Of a stretch of 64,000 nt of DNA, positions 34,113 to 46,472 are shown in pieces. Made by a program: the position numbers and the translations under genes. The DNA comes from Prosapia bicincta (taxonomy: Eukaryota; Arthropoda; Insecta; Hemiptera; Cercopidae), in assembly GCA_036971475.1 (NCBI GenBank), contig JBAIZL010000002.1:333103820-333167819 (forward strand). Reading direction: 5' to 3'. The notes beneath the pieces were generated by a model that was not told the DNA's origin, searched no databases, and saw only the letters and a list, made by a program, of their open reading frames with translations. Every line of letters begins with the position of its first letter. Positions within the stretch are counted from its first letter, which is position 1.

Positions 34113-37100
34113 AGTTCAGACGTACTTCAGGTAAAGGACCCCGCCCACGTGATGCCAGAATTTCCCTCTATTCCCAGCCCTAGGGGTCATTTACCCTTCC
34201 TTCTTTCAAGGGGTTGTGACGGGTAGATACCTCTTTATGACCCCTATAGAGATTAGGTCTACTTCGGATACGCGACTGTATGTGATGCCATAATCTTCCT
34301 CTATTCCCAGCACTAGGGGTCATTGACCCTACCTAATTCCATATACTCCAAGATGGCTAGAATACCCACCTTGCATTTACCCTTCCTTCTTTCAAGGGGT
34401 TGTGACGGGTAGATACCTCTTTATGACCCCTATAGAGATTAGGTCTACTTCGGATACGCGACTGTATGTGATGCCATAATCTTCCTCTATTCCCAGCACT
34501 AGGGGTCATTGACCCTACCTAATTCCATATACTCCAAGATGGCTAGAATACCCACCTTGCATTTACCCTTCCTTCTTTCAAGGGGTTGTGACGGGTAGAT
34601 ACCTCTTTATGACCCCTATAGAGATTAGGTCTACTTCGGATACGCGACTGTATGTGATGCCATAATCTTCCTCTATTCCCAGCACTAGGGGTCATTGACC
34701 CTACCTAATTCCATATACTCCAAGATGGCTAGAATACCCACCTTGCATTTACCCTTCCTTCTTTCAAGGGGTTGTGACGGGTAGATACCTCTTTATGACC
34801 CCTATAGAGATTAGGTCTACTTCGGATACGCGACTGTATGTGATGCCATAATCTTCCTCTATTCCCAGCCCTAGGGGTCATTGACCCTACCTAATTCCAT
34901 ATACTCCAAGATGGCTAGAATACCCACCTTGCATTTACCCTTCCTTCTTTCAAGGGGTTGTGACGGGTAGATACCTCTCTATGGCCCCTATAGAGATTAG
35001 GTCTGCTTCGGATACGCGACTGTATGTGATGCCATAATCTCCCTCTATCCCCAGCACTAGGGGTCATTGACCCTACCTAATTCCATATACTCCAAGATGG
35101 CTAGAATACCCACCTTGCATTTACCCTTCCTTCTTTCAAGGGGGTGTGACGGGTAGATACCTCTTTATGACCCCTATAGAGATTAGGTCTACTTCGGATA
35201 CGCGACTGTATGTGATGCCATAATCTTCCTCTATTCCCAGCCCTAGGGGTCATTGACCCTACCTAATTCCATATACTCCAAGATGGCTAGAATACCCACC
35301 TTGCATTTACCCTTCCTTCTTTCAAGGGGGTGTGACGGGTAGATACCTCTTTATGACCCCTATAGAGATTAGGTCTACTTCGGATACGCGACTGTATGTG
35401 ATGCCATAATCTTCCTCTATTCCCAGCCCTAGGGGTCATTGACCCTACCTAATTCCATATACTCCAAGATGGCTAGAATACCCACCTTGCATTTACCCTT
35501 CCTTCTTTCAAGGGGTTGTGACGGGTAGATACCACTTTATGACCCCTATAGAGATTAGGTCTACTTCGGATACGCGACTGTATGTGATACCATAATCTTC
35601 CTCTATTCCCAGCCCTAGGGGTCATTGACCCTACCTAATTCCATATACTCCAAGATGGCTAGAATACCCACCTTGCATTTACCCTTCCTTCTTTCAAGGG
35701 GTTGTGACGGGTAGATACCACTTTATGACCCCCTATAGAGATTAGGTCTACTTCGGATACGCGACTGTATGTGATGCCATAATCTTCCTCTATTCCCAGC
35801 CCTAGGGGTCATTGACCCTACCTAATTCCATATACTCCAAGATGGCTAGAATACCCACCTTGCATTTACCCTTCCTTCTTTCAAGGGGTTGTGACGGGTA
35901 GATACCTCTTTATGACCCCTATAGAGATTAGGTCTACTTCGGATACGCGACTGTATGTGATGCCATAATCTTCCTCTATTCCCAGCACTAGGGGTCATTG
36001 ACCCTACCTAATTCCATATACTCCAAGATGGCTAGAATACCCACCTTGCATTTACCCTTCCTTCTTTCAAGGGGTTGTGACGGGTAGATACCACTTTATG
36101 ACCCCCTATAGAGATTAGGTCTACTTCGGATACGCGACTGTATGTGATGCCATAATCTTTCTCTATTCCCAGCCCTAGGGGTCATTGACCCTACCTAATT
36201 CCATATACTCCAAGATGGCTAGAATACCCACCTTGCATTTACCCTTCCTTCTTTCAAGGGGTTGTGACGGGTAGATACCACTTTATGACCCCCTATAGAG
36301 ATTAGGTCTACTTCGGATACGCGACTGTATGTGATGCCATAATCTTCCTCTATTCCCAGCCCTAGGGGTCATTGACCCTACCTAATTCCATATACTCCAA
36401 GATGGCTAGAATACCCACCTTGCATTTACCCTTCCTTCTTTCAAGGGGTTGTGACGGGTAGATACCACTTTATGACCCCCTATAGAGATTAGGTCTACTT
36501 CGGATACGCGACTGTATGTGATGCCATAATCTTCCTCTATTCCCAGCCCTAGGGGTCATTGACCCTACCTAATTCCATATACTCCAAGATGGCTAGAATA
36601 CCCACCTTGCATTTACCCTTCCTTCTTTCAAGGGGTTGTGACGGGTAGATACCACTTTATGACCCCCTATAGAGATTAGGTCTACTTCGGATACGCGACT
36701 GTATGTGATGCCATAATCTTCCTCTATTCCCAGCCCTAGGGGTCATTGACCCTACCTAATTCCATATACTCCAAGATGGCTAGAATACCCACCTTGCATT
36801 TACCCTTCCTTCTTTCAAGGGGTTGTGACGGGTAGATATCTCTTTATGACCCCTATAGAGATTAGGTCTACTTCGGATACGCGACTGTATGTGATACCAT
36901 AATCTTCCTCTATTCCCAGCCCTAGGGGTCATTGACCCTACCTAATTCCATATACTCCAAGATGGCTAGAATACCCACCTTGCATTTACCCTTCCTTCTT
37001 TCAAGGGGTTGTGACGGGTAGATACCACTTTATGACCCCCTATAGAGATTAGGTCTACTTCGGATACGCGACTGTATGTGATGCCATAATCTTCCTCTAT

Positions 37101-38730
37101 TCCCAGCCCTAGGGGCCATTGACCCTACCTAATTCCATATACTCCAAGGTGGCTAGAATACTCACCTTGCATTTACCCTTCCTTCTTTCAAGGGGTTGTG
37201 ACGGGTAGATACCACTTTATGACCCCCTATAGAGATTAGGTCTACTTCGGATACGCGACTGTATGTGATACCATAATCTTCCTCTATTCCCAGCCCTAGG
37301 GGTCATTGACCCTACCTAATTCCATATACTCCAAGATGGCTAGAATACCCACCTTGCATTTACCCTTCCTTCTTTCAAGGGGTTGTGACGGGTAGATACC
37401 ACTTTATGACCCCCTATAGAGATTAGGTCTACTTCGGATACGCGACTGTATGTGATGCCATAATCTTCCTCTATTCCCAGCCCTAGGGGTCATTGACCCT
37501 ACCTAATTCCATATACTCCAAGGTGGCTAGAATACTCACCTTGCATTTACCCTTCCTTCTTTCAAGGGGTTGTGACGGGTAGATACCTCTTTATGACCCC
37601 TATAGAGATTAGGTCTACTTCGGATACGCGACTGTATGTGATACCATAATCTTCCTCTATTCCCAGCCCTAGGGGTCATTGACCCTACCTAATTCCATAT
37701 ACTCCAAGATGGCTAGAATACCCACCTTGCATTTACCCTTCCTTCTTTCAAGGGGTTGTGACGGGTAGATACCACTTTATGACCCCCTATAGAGATTAGG
37801 TCTACTTCGGATACGCGACTGTATGTGATGCCATAATCTTCCTCTATTCCCAGCCCTAGGGGCCATTGACCCTACCTAATTCCATATACTCCAAGATGGC
37901 TAGAATACCCACCTTGCATTTACCCTTCCTTCTTTCAAGGGGTTGTGACGGGTAGATACCACTTTATGACCCCCTATAGAGATTAGGTCTACTTCGGATA
38001 CGCGACTGTATGTGATGCCATAATCTTCCTCTATTCCCAGCCCTAGGGGCCATTGACCCTACCTAATTCCATATACTCCAAGATGGCTAGAATACCCACC
38101 TTGCATTTACCCTTCCTTCTTTCAAGGGGTTGTGACGGGTAGATACCACTTTATGACCCCCTATAGAGATTAGGTCTACTTCGGATACGCGACTGTATGT
38201 GATGTCATAATCTTCCTCTATTCCCAGCCCTAGGGGCCATTGACCCTACCTAATTCCATATACTCCAAGATGGCTAGAATACCCACCTTGCATTTACCCT
38301 TCCTTCTTTCAAGGGGGTGTGACGGGTAGATACCTCTTTATGACCCCTATAGAGATTAGGTCTACTTCGGATACGCGACTGTATGTGATACCATAATCTT
38401 CCTCTATTCCCAGCCCTAGGGGTCATTGACCCTACCTAATTCCATATACTCCAAGGTGGCTAGAATACTCACCTTGCATTTACCCTCCCTTCTTTCAAGG
38501 GGTTGTGACGGGTAGATACCTCTTTATGACCCCTATAGAGATTAGGTCTACTTCGGATACGCGACTGTATGTGATACCATAATCTTCCTCTATTCCCAGC
38601 CCTAGGGGTCATTGACCCTACCTAATTCCATATACTCCAAGGTGGCTAGAATACCCACCTTGCATTTACCCTCCCTTCTTTCAACGGGTTGTGACGGGTA
38701 GATACCTCTTTATGACCCCTATAGAGATAT
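34113..38730 (+). repeat. 186/187-bp satellite array, about 24 copies
   Basis: Units contain CAAGGGGTTGTGACGGGTAG, GGTCTACTTCGGATACGCGA, ATGTGATGCCATAATCTTCC, CAGCCCTAGGGGTCATTGAC and CCAAGATGGCTAGAATACCC. TTCTTTCAAG recurs at 34201, 34387 and 34573, giving 186 bp; a second subtype (ACCACTTTATGACCCCC) is 187 bp because of one extra C and dominates about 35700-38200. The first copy lacks the roughly 50-bp GACCCTACCTAATTCC...CACCTTGCA segment. The last copies accumulate CAAGGTGGC and CTCACC variants, and the array ends abruptly at ATAGAGAT. No long open frame. Confidence 0.95.
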
Positions 38731-38844
38731 ATCATCTCATTATGATGATGTTATATCATAACATTAACAATCCTTTCCTATTCTTGGTAGGGATTATGGT
38801 TGATAGGCTTAAAATTCCAGACAAGTAATATAAAAATATATTTT

Positions 38845-39300
38845 CAGTCAATTCCTACTTAGGTCAACAACCAAAAATTTTATTTGAGCTATTTTTTATT
38901 AAATATTATAATTAATATAAATAAAGTAACATAACCTATGCGTTAAAACAGCTGTTCTACCACATAACCTATAACATAAAATCAGCTGTTTTATGTAATC
39001 ATATGTTATCACTTATTTTAAACCAAATGGGACATAATGACTATATTGCATACCTTGCCCCTTTTGTGAAAAATGTTTCTCCCATATAAAACTAAACTTA
39101 ATTAATGAACTAATACTTATGTCAACAAACAAAAATTGATATAAATAAAGTAACATAGCCTATGCGTTAAAACAGCTGTTCTACCACATAACCTATAACA
39201 TAAAATCAGCCGTTTTATGTGATCATATTTTAAACCAAATGGGACGAAATGACTATATTGCATACATTGCCGCTTTTTTGAAAAACTTAACAAGTGTCAT
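38845..39300 (+). repeat. Dispersed CAGCTG-type repeat, copies B and C in tandem
   Basis: Two consecutive copies about 215 bp apart share ATAAATAAAGTAACATA, CCTATGCGTTAAAACAGC, TGTTCTACCACATAACC, AAATCAG(C)CGTTTTATGT and AACCAAATGGGAC(A/G). The second is slightly more diverged (CAGCCG, ACATTGCCGC). They follow the 186-bp array directly. Single copies lie at 28591 and 54020. Confidence 0.75.
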
Positions 39301-39683
39301 ACACTTCAAGTTTAAAAAATATATTTGACCTTAAGTGGATGAATAGATAGTATTTTATTAACAAATGAAAATTCGAACAAGAACTATGTATATAAGTAGG
39401 GTGTGAACTTAAAGAAGAAATTGAAAAAGAGAAAAGTAGGTTTTATAGACGATAATTGGCTGCTCTCCAACTCTCTTTGTATAGATGAAAATATTTTGTG
39501 GAAATTTAGACTTGAGCTACGGGTTTATGCATTTTCATGTCCCCAATAGATAGTATCTTTTCCGTTGGAAAGGTGTTAGGTTCGCCAAAAGTGTTTCACA
39601 CTTTAAAAATGTAAATGTTCATATTCGTTTCTAATATTTTACTTAAAAATAAGAATATGATTATAAATAAGGTATTAATTATT

Positions 39684-39758
39684 TTTACTACCATTATTAG
39701 TTTTCAAATTTTGTAAATTGAAAATTTACAAAATTTGAAAACTAATAATGGTAGTAAA
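39684..39758. repeat. Perfect 36-bp inverted repeat with 3-nt spacer
   Basis: The left arm 39684-39719 (starting TTTACTACCATTATTAG) and right arm 39723-39758 (ending CTAATAATGGTAGTAAA) are exact reverse complements separated by GAA. In RNA or single-stranded DNA this would form a long perfect hairpin. Perfection of the arms implies a recent origin or arm-to-arm correction. No coding or transposon context is seen. Confidence 0.92.
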
Positions 39759-41140
39759 TAAATAGATTTTATTAAAAAGGCATGGTAGTAATAGATTTTA
39801 TCAAAAATTAAAATCTTTAACTATCAAAAAATTGACAAAACTTTTGTTTAAAAATTACAAAAGAAACATATTGTAACTTGTCCTGGCACTTCTATTGGTA
39901 GAAAAACTATCTGAACAAACATTTCCGTTAAGGCACTAATCGAATGTCAAAACTTGCCGTGTTGAATATAAGGGCTTAAGAATACGCGGTTTATAGTCCC
40001 TTGCGTACTGGATTTTAGAGTTTCACTTTTTTGTAAATTTTAGGATGTTGCAAACGTTTGTATTTTTGTAATTTCGGCTTCCTGTTTAGACTATTATCTA
40101 ATAATGGTTTGGAACTGATCATTTGACTCCGCCTACATGGCTACTGACCGGCACTTTGACTCTATTAGTCTAATTTGCCTGCCTTTGCCGGTTCCAGGAT
40201 ACGTAACCTAACACAAGTTTGTAGTTAATTACTTGAACACAGGGTCTCAAGTTTTAACAAGATTATTGTGATAATGGTTGATCATAGAAAAGCTCTTATG
40301 GTGAATGTGGAAAGAATATTAAATCCCTTAATGTAAGAGATAGTGCAGAATCTCTGCACGGCTGTAGTCATTGGGAGGTGTCTACCCCGGTAAGTCCCAG
40401 TGTAAGGAACAACAAGAGGAAGGATCAGGCGGCGCAGCGAGGGAGGTTTTGTGAGCTCCCCACAGAAGGAGTATAAGGTTTCTTTTGAGTCTTTCATTGA
40501 CTGAAATAATTGTTTTTAATTTTCCAGGTGTGTAACATATTTCAAAAAATTTCAGGCTCTTATAAGAAAATTCAAATATTTGAAATTCAAGATAGTTTTC
40601 CTATAAAACGACCTGACAATGAACTGAGAGCTGTGGATAAATATGTGTGTAGAATTTCCCCAAGTGAACACACTTCCATGAGCGTAAATTGGTTTGGTGA
40701 TGGCATATTTGAGAAATAAAACCTACAAAGAGCAACTAAATCTACTACCTATTGCTTGTTATCGCTCTAACAGAGTATGAAGATGTCAACGGACTTAATA
40801 AGTTTAGACTCAGTATTTTTTCATAGAGTTTGTAAAAACTAAAATTCAAAGTTTGCTCTTAAGAATTTGTTATTTCTATAATGGCTTTAATCCGTTATTA
40901 TAAATGAATACTACCCTATATCTATACATAAATTTAATTTCACTGAGTCCTCTTTAAATTTAGAAAGTATTGAAATTGAGAAAAAATTTAATTAACAAAT
41001 TTCGTGTAATTTGCGTAAAATTTTAAGCGTTTAAGTGGCATATAATTACATTTAATTTTTTAAATTATGCCTTGATTTATAAATTATCATCCATTTTCCC
41101 AGATTGTCTAAAATTCCTCATCCCGCTTCTAAACCCCCAA
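39759..41140. other. Gene-free sequence before the 61-bp array
   Basis: Short frames at 40282-40497 (-) and 40510-40719 (+) lack recognisable motifs. No repeats or RNA genes are seen. Confidence 0.4.
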
Positions 41141-44100
41141 GATAATAACCTCCCCCAGAACGAATGTTTGGATTAGTGAGAAGAAGATACGTGATTCAGG
41201 AGATAATAACCTCCCCCAGAACGAATGTTTGGATTAGTGAGAAGAAGATACGTGATTCAGGAGATAATAACCTCCCCCAGAACGAATGTTTGGATTAGTG
41301 AGAAGAAGATACGTGATTCAGGAGATAATAACCTCCCCCAGAACGAATGTTTGGATTAGTGAGAAGAAGATACGTGATTCAGGAGATAATAACCTCCCCC
41401 AGAACGAATGTTTGGATTAGTGAGAAGAAGATACGTGATTCAGGAGATAATAACCTCCCCCAGAACGAATGTTTGGATTAGTGAGAAGAAGATACGTGAT
41501 TCAGGAGATAATAACCTCCCCCAGAACGAATGTTTGGATTAGTGAGAAGAAGATACGTGATTCAGGAGATAATAACCTCCCCCAGAACGAATGTTTGGAT
41601 TAGTGAGAAGAAGATACGTGATTCAGGAGATAATAACCTCCCCCAGAACGAATGTTTGGATTAGTGAGAAGAAGATACGTGATTCAGGAGATAATAACCT
41701 CCCCCAGAACGAATGTTTGGATTAGTGAGAAGAAGATACGTGATTCAGGAGATAATAACCTCCCCCAGAATGAATGTTTGGATTAGTGAGAAGAAGATAC
41801 GTGATTCAGGAGATAATAACCTCCCCCAGAACGAATGTTTGGATTAGTGAGAAGAAGATACGTGATTCAGGAGATAATAACCTCCCCCAGAACGAATGTT
41901 TGGATTAGTGAGAAGAAGATACGTGATTCAGGAGATAATAACCTCCCCCAGAACGAATGTTTGGATTAGTGAGAAGAAGATACGTGATTCAGGAGATAAT
42001 AACCTCCCCCAGAACGAATGTTTGGATTAGTGAGAAGAAGATACGTGATTCAGGAGATAATAACCTCCCCCAGAACGAATGTTTGGATTAGTGAGAAGAA
42101 GATACGTGATTCAGGAGATAATAACCTCCCCCAGAACGAATGTTTGGATTAGTGAGAAGAAGATACGTGATTCAGGAGATAATAACCTCCCCCAGAACGA
42201 ATGTTTGGATTAGTGAGAAGAAGATACGTGATTCAGGAGATAATAACCTCCCCCAGAACGAATGTTTGGATTAGTGAGAAGAAGATACGTGATTCAGGAG
42301 ATAATAACCTCCCCCAGAACGAATGTTTGGATTAGTGAGAAGAAGATACGTGATTCAGGAGATAATAACCTCCCCCAGAACGAATGTTTGGATTAGTGAG
42401 AAGAAGATACGTGATTCAGGAGATAATAACCTCCCCCAGAACGAATGTTTGGATTAGTGAGAAGAAGATACGTGATTCAGGAGATAATAACCTCCCCCAG
42501 AACGAATGTTTGGATTAGTGAGAAGAAGATACGTGATTCAGGAGATAATAACCTCCCCCAGAACGAATGTTTGGATTAGTGAGAAGAAGATACGTGATTC
42601 AGGAGATAATAACCTCCCCCAGAACGAATGTTTGGATTAGTGAGAAGAAGATACGTGATTCAGGAGATAATAACCTCCCCCAGAACGAATGTTTGGATTA
42701 GTGAGAAGAAGATACGTGATTCAGGAGATAATAACCTCCCCCAGAACGAATGTTTGGATTAGTGAGAAGAAGATACGTGATTCAGGAGATAATAACCTCC
42801 CCCAGAACGAATGTTTGGATTAGTGAGAAGAAGATACGTGATTCAGGAGATAATAACCTCCCCCAGAACGAATGTTTGGATTAGTGAGAAGAAGATACGT
42901 GATTCAGGAGATAATAACCTCCCCCAGAACGAATGTTTGGATTAGTGAGAAGAAGATACGTGATTCAGGAGATAATAACCTCCCCCAGAACGAATGTTTG
43001 GATTAGTGAGAAGAAGATACGTGATTCAGGAGATAATAACCTCCCCCAGAACGAATGTTTGGATTAGTGAGAAGAAGATACGTGATTCAGGAGATAATAA
43101 CCTCCCCCAGAACGAATGTTTGGATTAGTGAGAAGAAGATACGTGATTCAGGAGATAATAACCTCCCCCAGAACGAATGTTTGGATTAGTGAGAAGAAGA
43201 TACGTGATTCAGGAGATAATAACCTCCCCCAGAACGAATGTTTGGATTAGTGAGAAGAAGATACGTGATTCAGGAGATAATAACCTCCCCCAGAACGAAT
43301 GTTTGGATTAGTGAGAAGAAGATACGTGATTCAGGAGATAATAACCTCCCCCAGAACGAATGTTTGGATTAGTGAGAAGAAGATACGTGATTCAGGAGAT
43401 AATAACCTCCCCCAGAACGAATGTTTGGATTAGTGAGAAGAAGATACGTGATTCAGGAGATAATAACCTCCCCCAGAACGAATGTTTGGATTAGTGAGAA
43501 GAAGATACGTGATTCAGGAGATAATAACCTCCCCCAGAACGAATGTTTGGATTAGTGAGAAGAAGATACGTGATTCAGGAGATAATAACCTCCCCCAGAA
43601 CGAATGTTTGGATTAGTGAGAAGAAGATACGTGATTCAGGAGATAATAACCTCCCCCAGAACGAATGTTTGGATTAGTGAGAAGAAGATACGTGATTCAG
43701 GAGATAATAACCTCCCCCAGAACGAATGTTTGGATTAGTGAGAAGAAGATACGTGATTCAGGAGATAATAACCTCCCCCAGAACGAATGTTTGGATTAGT
43801 GAGAAGAAGATACGTGATTCAGGAGATAATAACCTCCCCCAGAACGAATGTTTGGATTAGTGAGAAGAAGATACGTGATTCAGGAGATAATAACCTCCCC
43901 CAGAACGAATGTTTGGATTAGTGAGAAGAAGATACGTGATTCAGGAGATAATAACCTCCCCCAGAACGAATGTTTGGATTAGTGAGAAGAAGATACGTGA
44001 TTCAGGAGATAATAACCTCCCCCAGAACGAATGTTTGGATTAGTGAGAAGAAGATACGTGATTCAGGAGATAATAACCTCCCCCAGAACGAATGTTTGGA

Positions 44101-45898
44101 TTAGTGAGAAGAAGATACGTGATTCAGGAGATAATAACCTCCCCCAGAACGAATGTTTGGATTAGTGAGAAGAAGATACGTGATTCAGGAGATAATAACC
44201 TCCCCCAGAACGAATGTTTGGATTAGTGAGAAGAAGATACGTGATTCAGGAGATAATAACCTCCCCCAGAACGAATGTTTGGATTAGTGAGAAGAAGATA
44301 CGTGATTCAGGAGATAATAACCTCCCCCAGAACGAATGTTTGGATTAGTGAGAAGAAGATACGTGATTCAGGAGATAATAACCTCCCCCAGAACGAATGT
44401 TTGGATTAGTGAGAAGAAGATACGTGATTCAGGAGATAATAACCTCCCCCAGAACGAATGTTTGGATTAGTGAGAAGAAGATACGTGATTCAGGAGATAA
44501 TAACCTCCCCCAGAACGAATGTTTGGATTAGTGAGAAGAAGATACGTGATTCAGGAGATAATAACCTCCCCCAGAACGAATGTTTGGATTAGTGAGAAGA
44601 AGATACGTGATTCAGGAGATAATAACCTCCCCCAGAACGAATGTTTGGATTAGTGAGAAGAAGATACGTGATTCAGGAGATAATAACCTCCCCCAGAACG
44701 AATGTTTGGATTAGTGAGAAGAAGATACGTGATTCAGGAGATAATAACCTCCCCCAGAACGAATGTTTGGATTAGTGAGAAGAAGATACGTGATTCAGGA
44801 GATAATAACCTCCCCCAGAACGAATGTTTGGATTAGTGAGAAGAAGATACGTGATTCAGGAGATAATAACCTCCCCCAGAACGAATGTTTGGATTAGTGA
44901 GAAGAAGATACGTGATTCAGGAGATAATAACCTCCCCCAGAACGAATGTTTGGATTAGTGAGAAGAAGATACGTGATTCAGGAGATAATAACCTCCCCCA
45001 GAACGAATGTTTGGATTAGTGAGAAGAAGATACGTGATTCAGGAGATAATAACCTCCCCCAGAACGAATGTTTGGATTAGTGAGAAGAAGATACGTGATT
45101 CAGGAGATAATAACCTCCCCCAGAACGAATGTTTGGATTAGTGAGAAGAAGATACGTGATTCAGGAGATAATAACCTCCCCCAGAACGAATGTTTGGATT
45201 AGTGAGAAGAAGATACGTGATTCAGGAGATAATAACCTCCCCCAGAACGAATGTTTGGATTAGTGAGAAGCAGATACGTGATTCAGGAGATAATAACCTC
45301 CCCCAGAACGAATGTTTGGATTAGTGAGAAGCAGATACGTGATTCAGGAGATAATAACCTCCCCCAGAACGAATGTTTGGATTAGTGAGAAGAAGATACG
45401 TGATTCAGGAGATAATAACCTCCCCCAGAACGAATGTTTGGATTAGTGAGAAGCAGATACGTGATTCAGGAGATAATAACCTCCCCCAGAACGAATGTTT
45501 GGATTAGTGAGAAGCAGATACGTGATTCAGGAGATAATAACCTCCCCCAGAACGAATGTTTGGATTAGTGAGAAGAAGACACGTGATTCAGGAGATAATA
45601 ACCTCCCCCAGAACGAATGTTTGGATTAGTGAGAAGAAGATACGTGATTCAGGAGATAATAACCTCCCCCAGAACGAATGTTTGGATTAGTGAGAAGAAG
45701 ACACGTGATTCAGGAGATAATAACCTCCCCCAGAACGAATGTTTGGATTAGTGAGAAGAAGATACGTGATTCAGGAGATAATAACCTCCCCCAGAACGAA
45801 TGTTTGGATTAGTGAGAAGAAGACACGTGATTCAGGAGATAATAACCTCCCCCAGAACGAATGTTTGGATTAGTGAGAAGCAGATACGTGATTCAGGA
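41141..45898. repeat. 61-bp satellite array, 78 copies, nearly identical
   Basis: The unit runs GATAATAACCTCCCCCAGAA, CGAATGTTTGGATTAG, TGAGAAGAAGATACG, TGATTCAGGA. The array length (4758 bp) is 78 x 61. Most units are identical; a single AGAATGAATG change is seen near 41770. Variation is confined to the last eleven or so units: AAGCAGATAC at about 45271, 45332, 45454, 45515 and 45881, and AAGACACGTG at about 45578, 45700 and 45822, the latter spaced 122 bp as dimers. Since 61 is not a multiple of 3 and the unit has stops, it does not encode a repeat protein. It ends about 420 bp before the transporter exon. Confidence 0.97.
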
Positions 45899-46316
45899 AT
45901 GGAAGTGAAATCGTCTGATACACTTGAGAGTTGTCATGTCTCTCTGTGGGGTGTGGTTTTTGGTACTTCCAAGAGGAGAGGTTATACATCGTTGATGTGA
46001 CGAAATGTACCTGTCGTTATCAACATTTCTGTTTCATTATAAGTTTCTTATTTGTAAGGTTCGAATGTAAAATATTTATTAATGTAGTCGACGGTATCAG
46101 ATCTGTCACTTTATGTATAAATGTATACTGTTTGATGATTTGGGACTGACATGACGTTATAAGCAACAGCGTTAAATGATGTGTTATAGTTTAGATATGT
46201 TAATATAATTTTAATTAAACTGTAGAATGCCTAAAGTTAATGCTATCCAAAATAACAATTATAACAGCGTAATAACAAAACAGTACTGAATGTGTGCGTT
46301 TTTTGTTGTGTTGCAG
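45899..46316 (+). other. Sequence between the 61-bp array and the transporter exon, with 3' splice site
   Basis: Non-coding by composition. It ends in a pyrimidine-rich tract (GCGTTTTTTGTTGTGTTGCAG) whose AG is at 46315-46316, a good 3' splice acceptor. The region is therefore probably the end of an intron in the 5' UTR. Frames at 45800-46000 and 45931-46149 begin in or near the array and have no recognisable motif. An unspliced promoter-proximal first exon is the alternative. Confidence 0.6.
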
Positions 46317-46334
46317 TGTAAGCAGAGAAGCCGC

Positions 46335-46472
46335 ATGGCAGCCCCCCTCATGACGGGGCGCAGCACGCTCAGTAGCCGCCATCTTCCGCAATGGAGGACG
46401 ACGACATGGACTCCAAGAAACGCGTTAAAACGGACGATAGCAACAGTGTTGAGTTGCCGAAGAAAAGTGTAA
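46335..46472 (+). promoter_or_regulatory. Upstream ORF overlapping the transporter start codon
   Basis: An ATG at 46335 (context GCCGCATGG) opens a 45-codon frame in a different phase that ends at 46472, 82 nt beyond the transporter ATG. If transcripts start in an upstream exon, ribosomes meet this ATG first and, on translating it, would bypass the main start. It could dampen translation; leaky scanning is likely since position -3 is C. The peptide has no recognisable motif. Confidence 0.45.

Noticed and set aside
41141..45898. CRISPR-like array
   Set aside because: Units are contiguous without unique spacers, the DNA is eukaryotic, and no cas genes are present. It is an ordinary satellite. 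The same applies to the other arrays.
45800..46149. Frames linking the 61-bp array to the region upstream of the transporter exon, as an extra coding exon
   Set aside because: The frames start within the repeat and have no recognisable domain, and the transporter frame has an in-frame stop just before its ATG.
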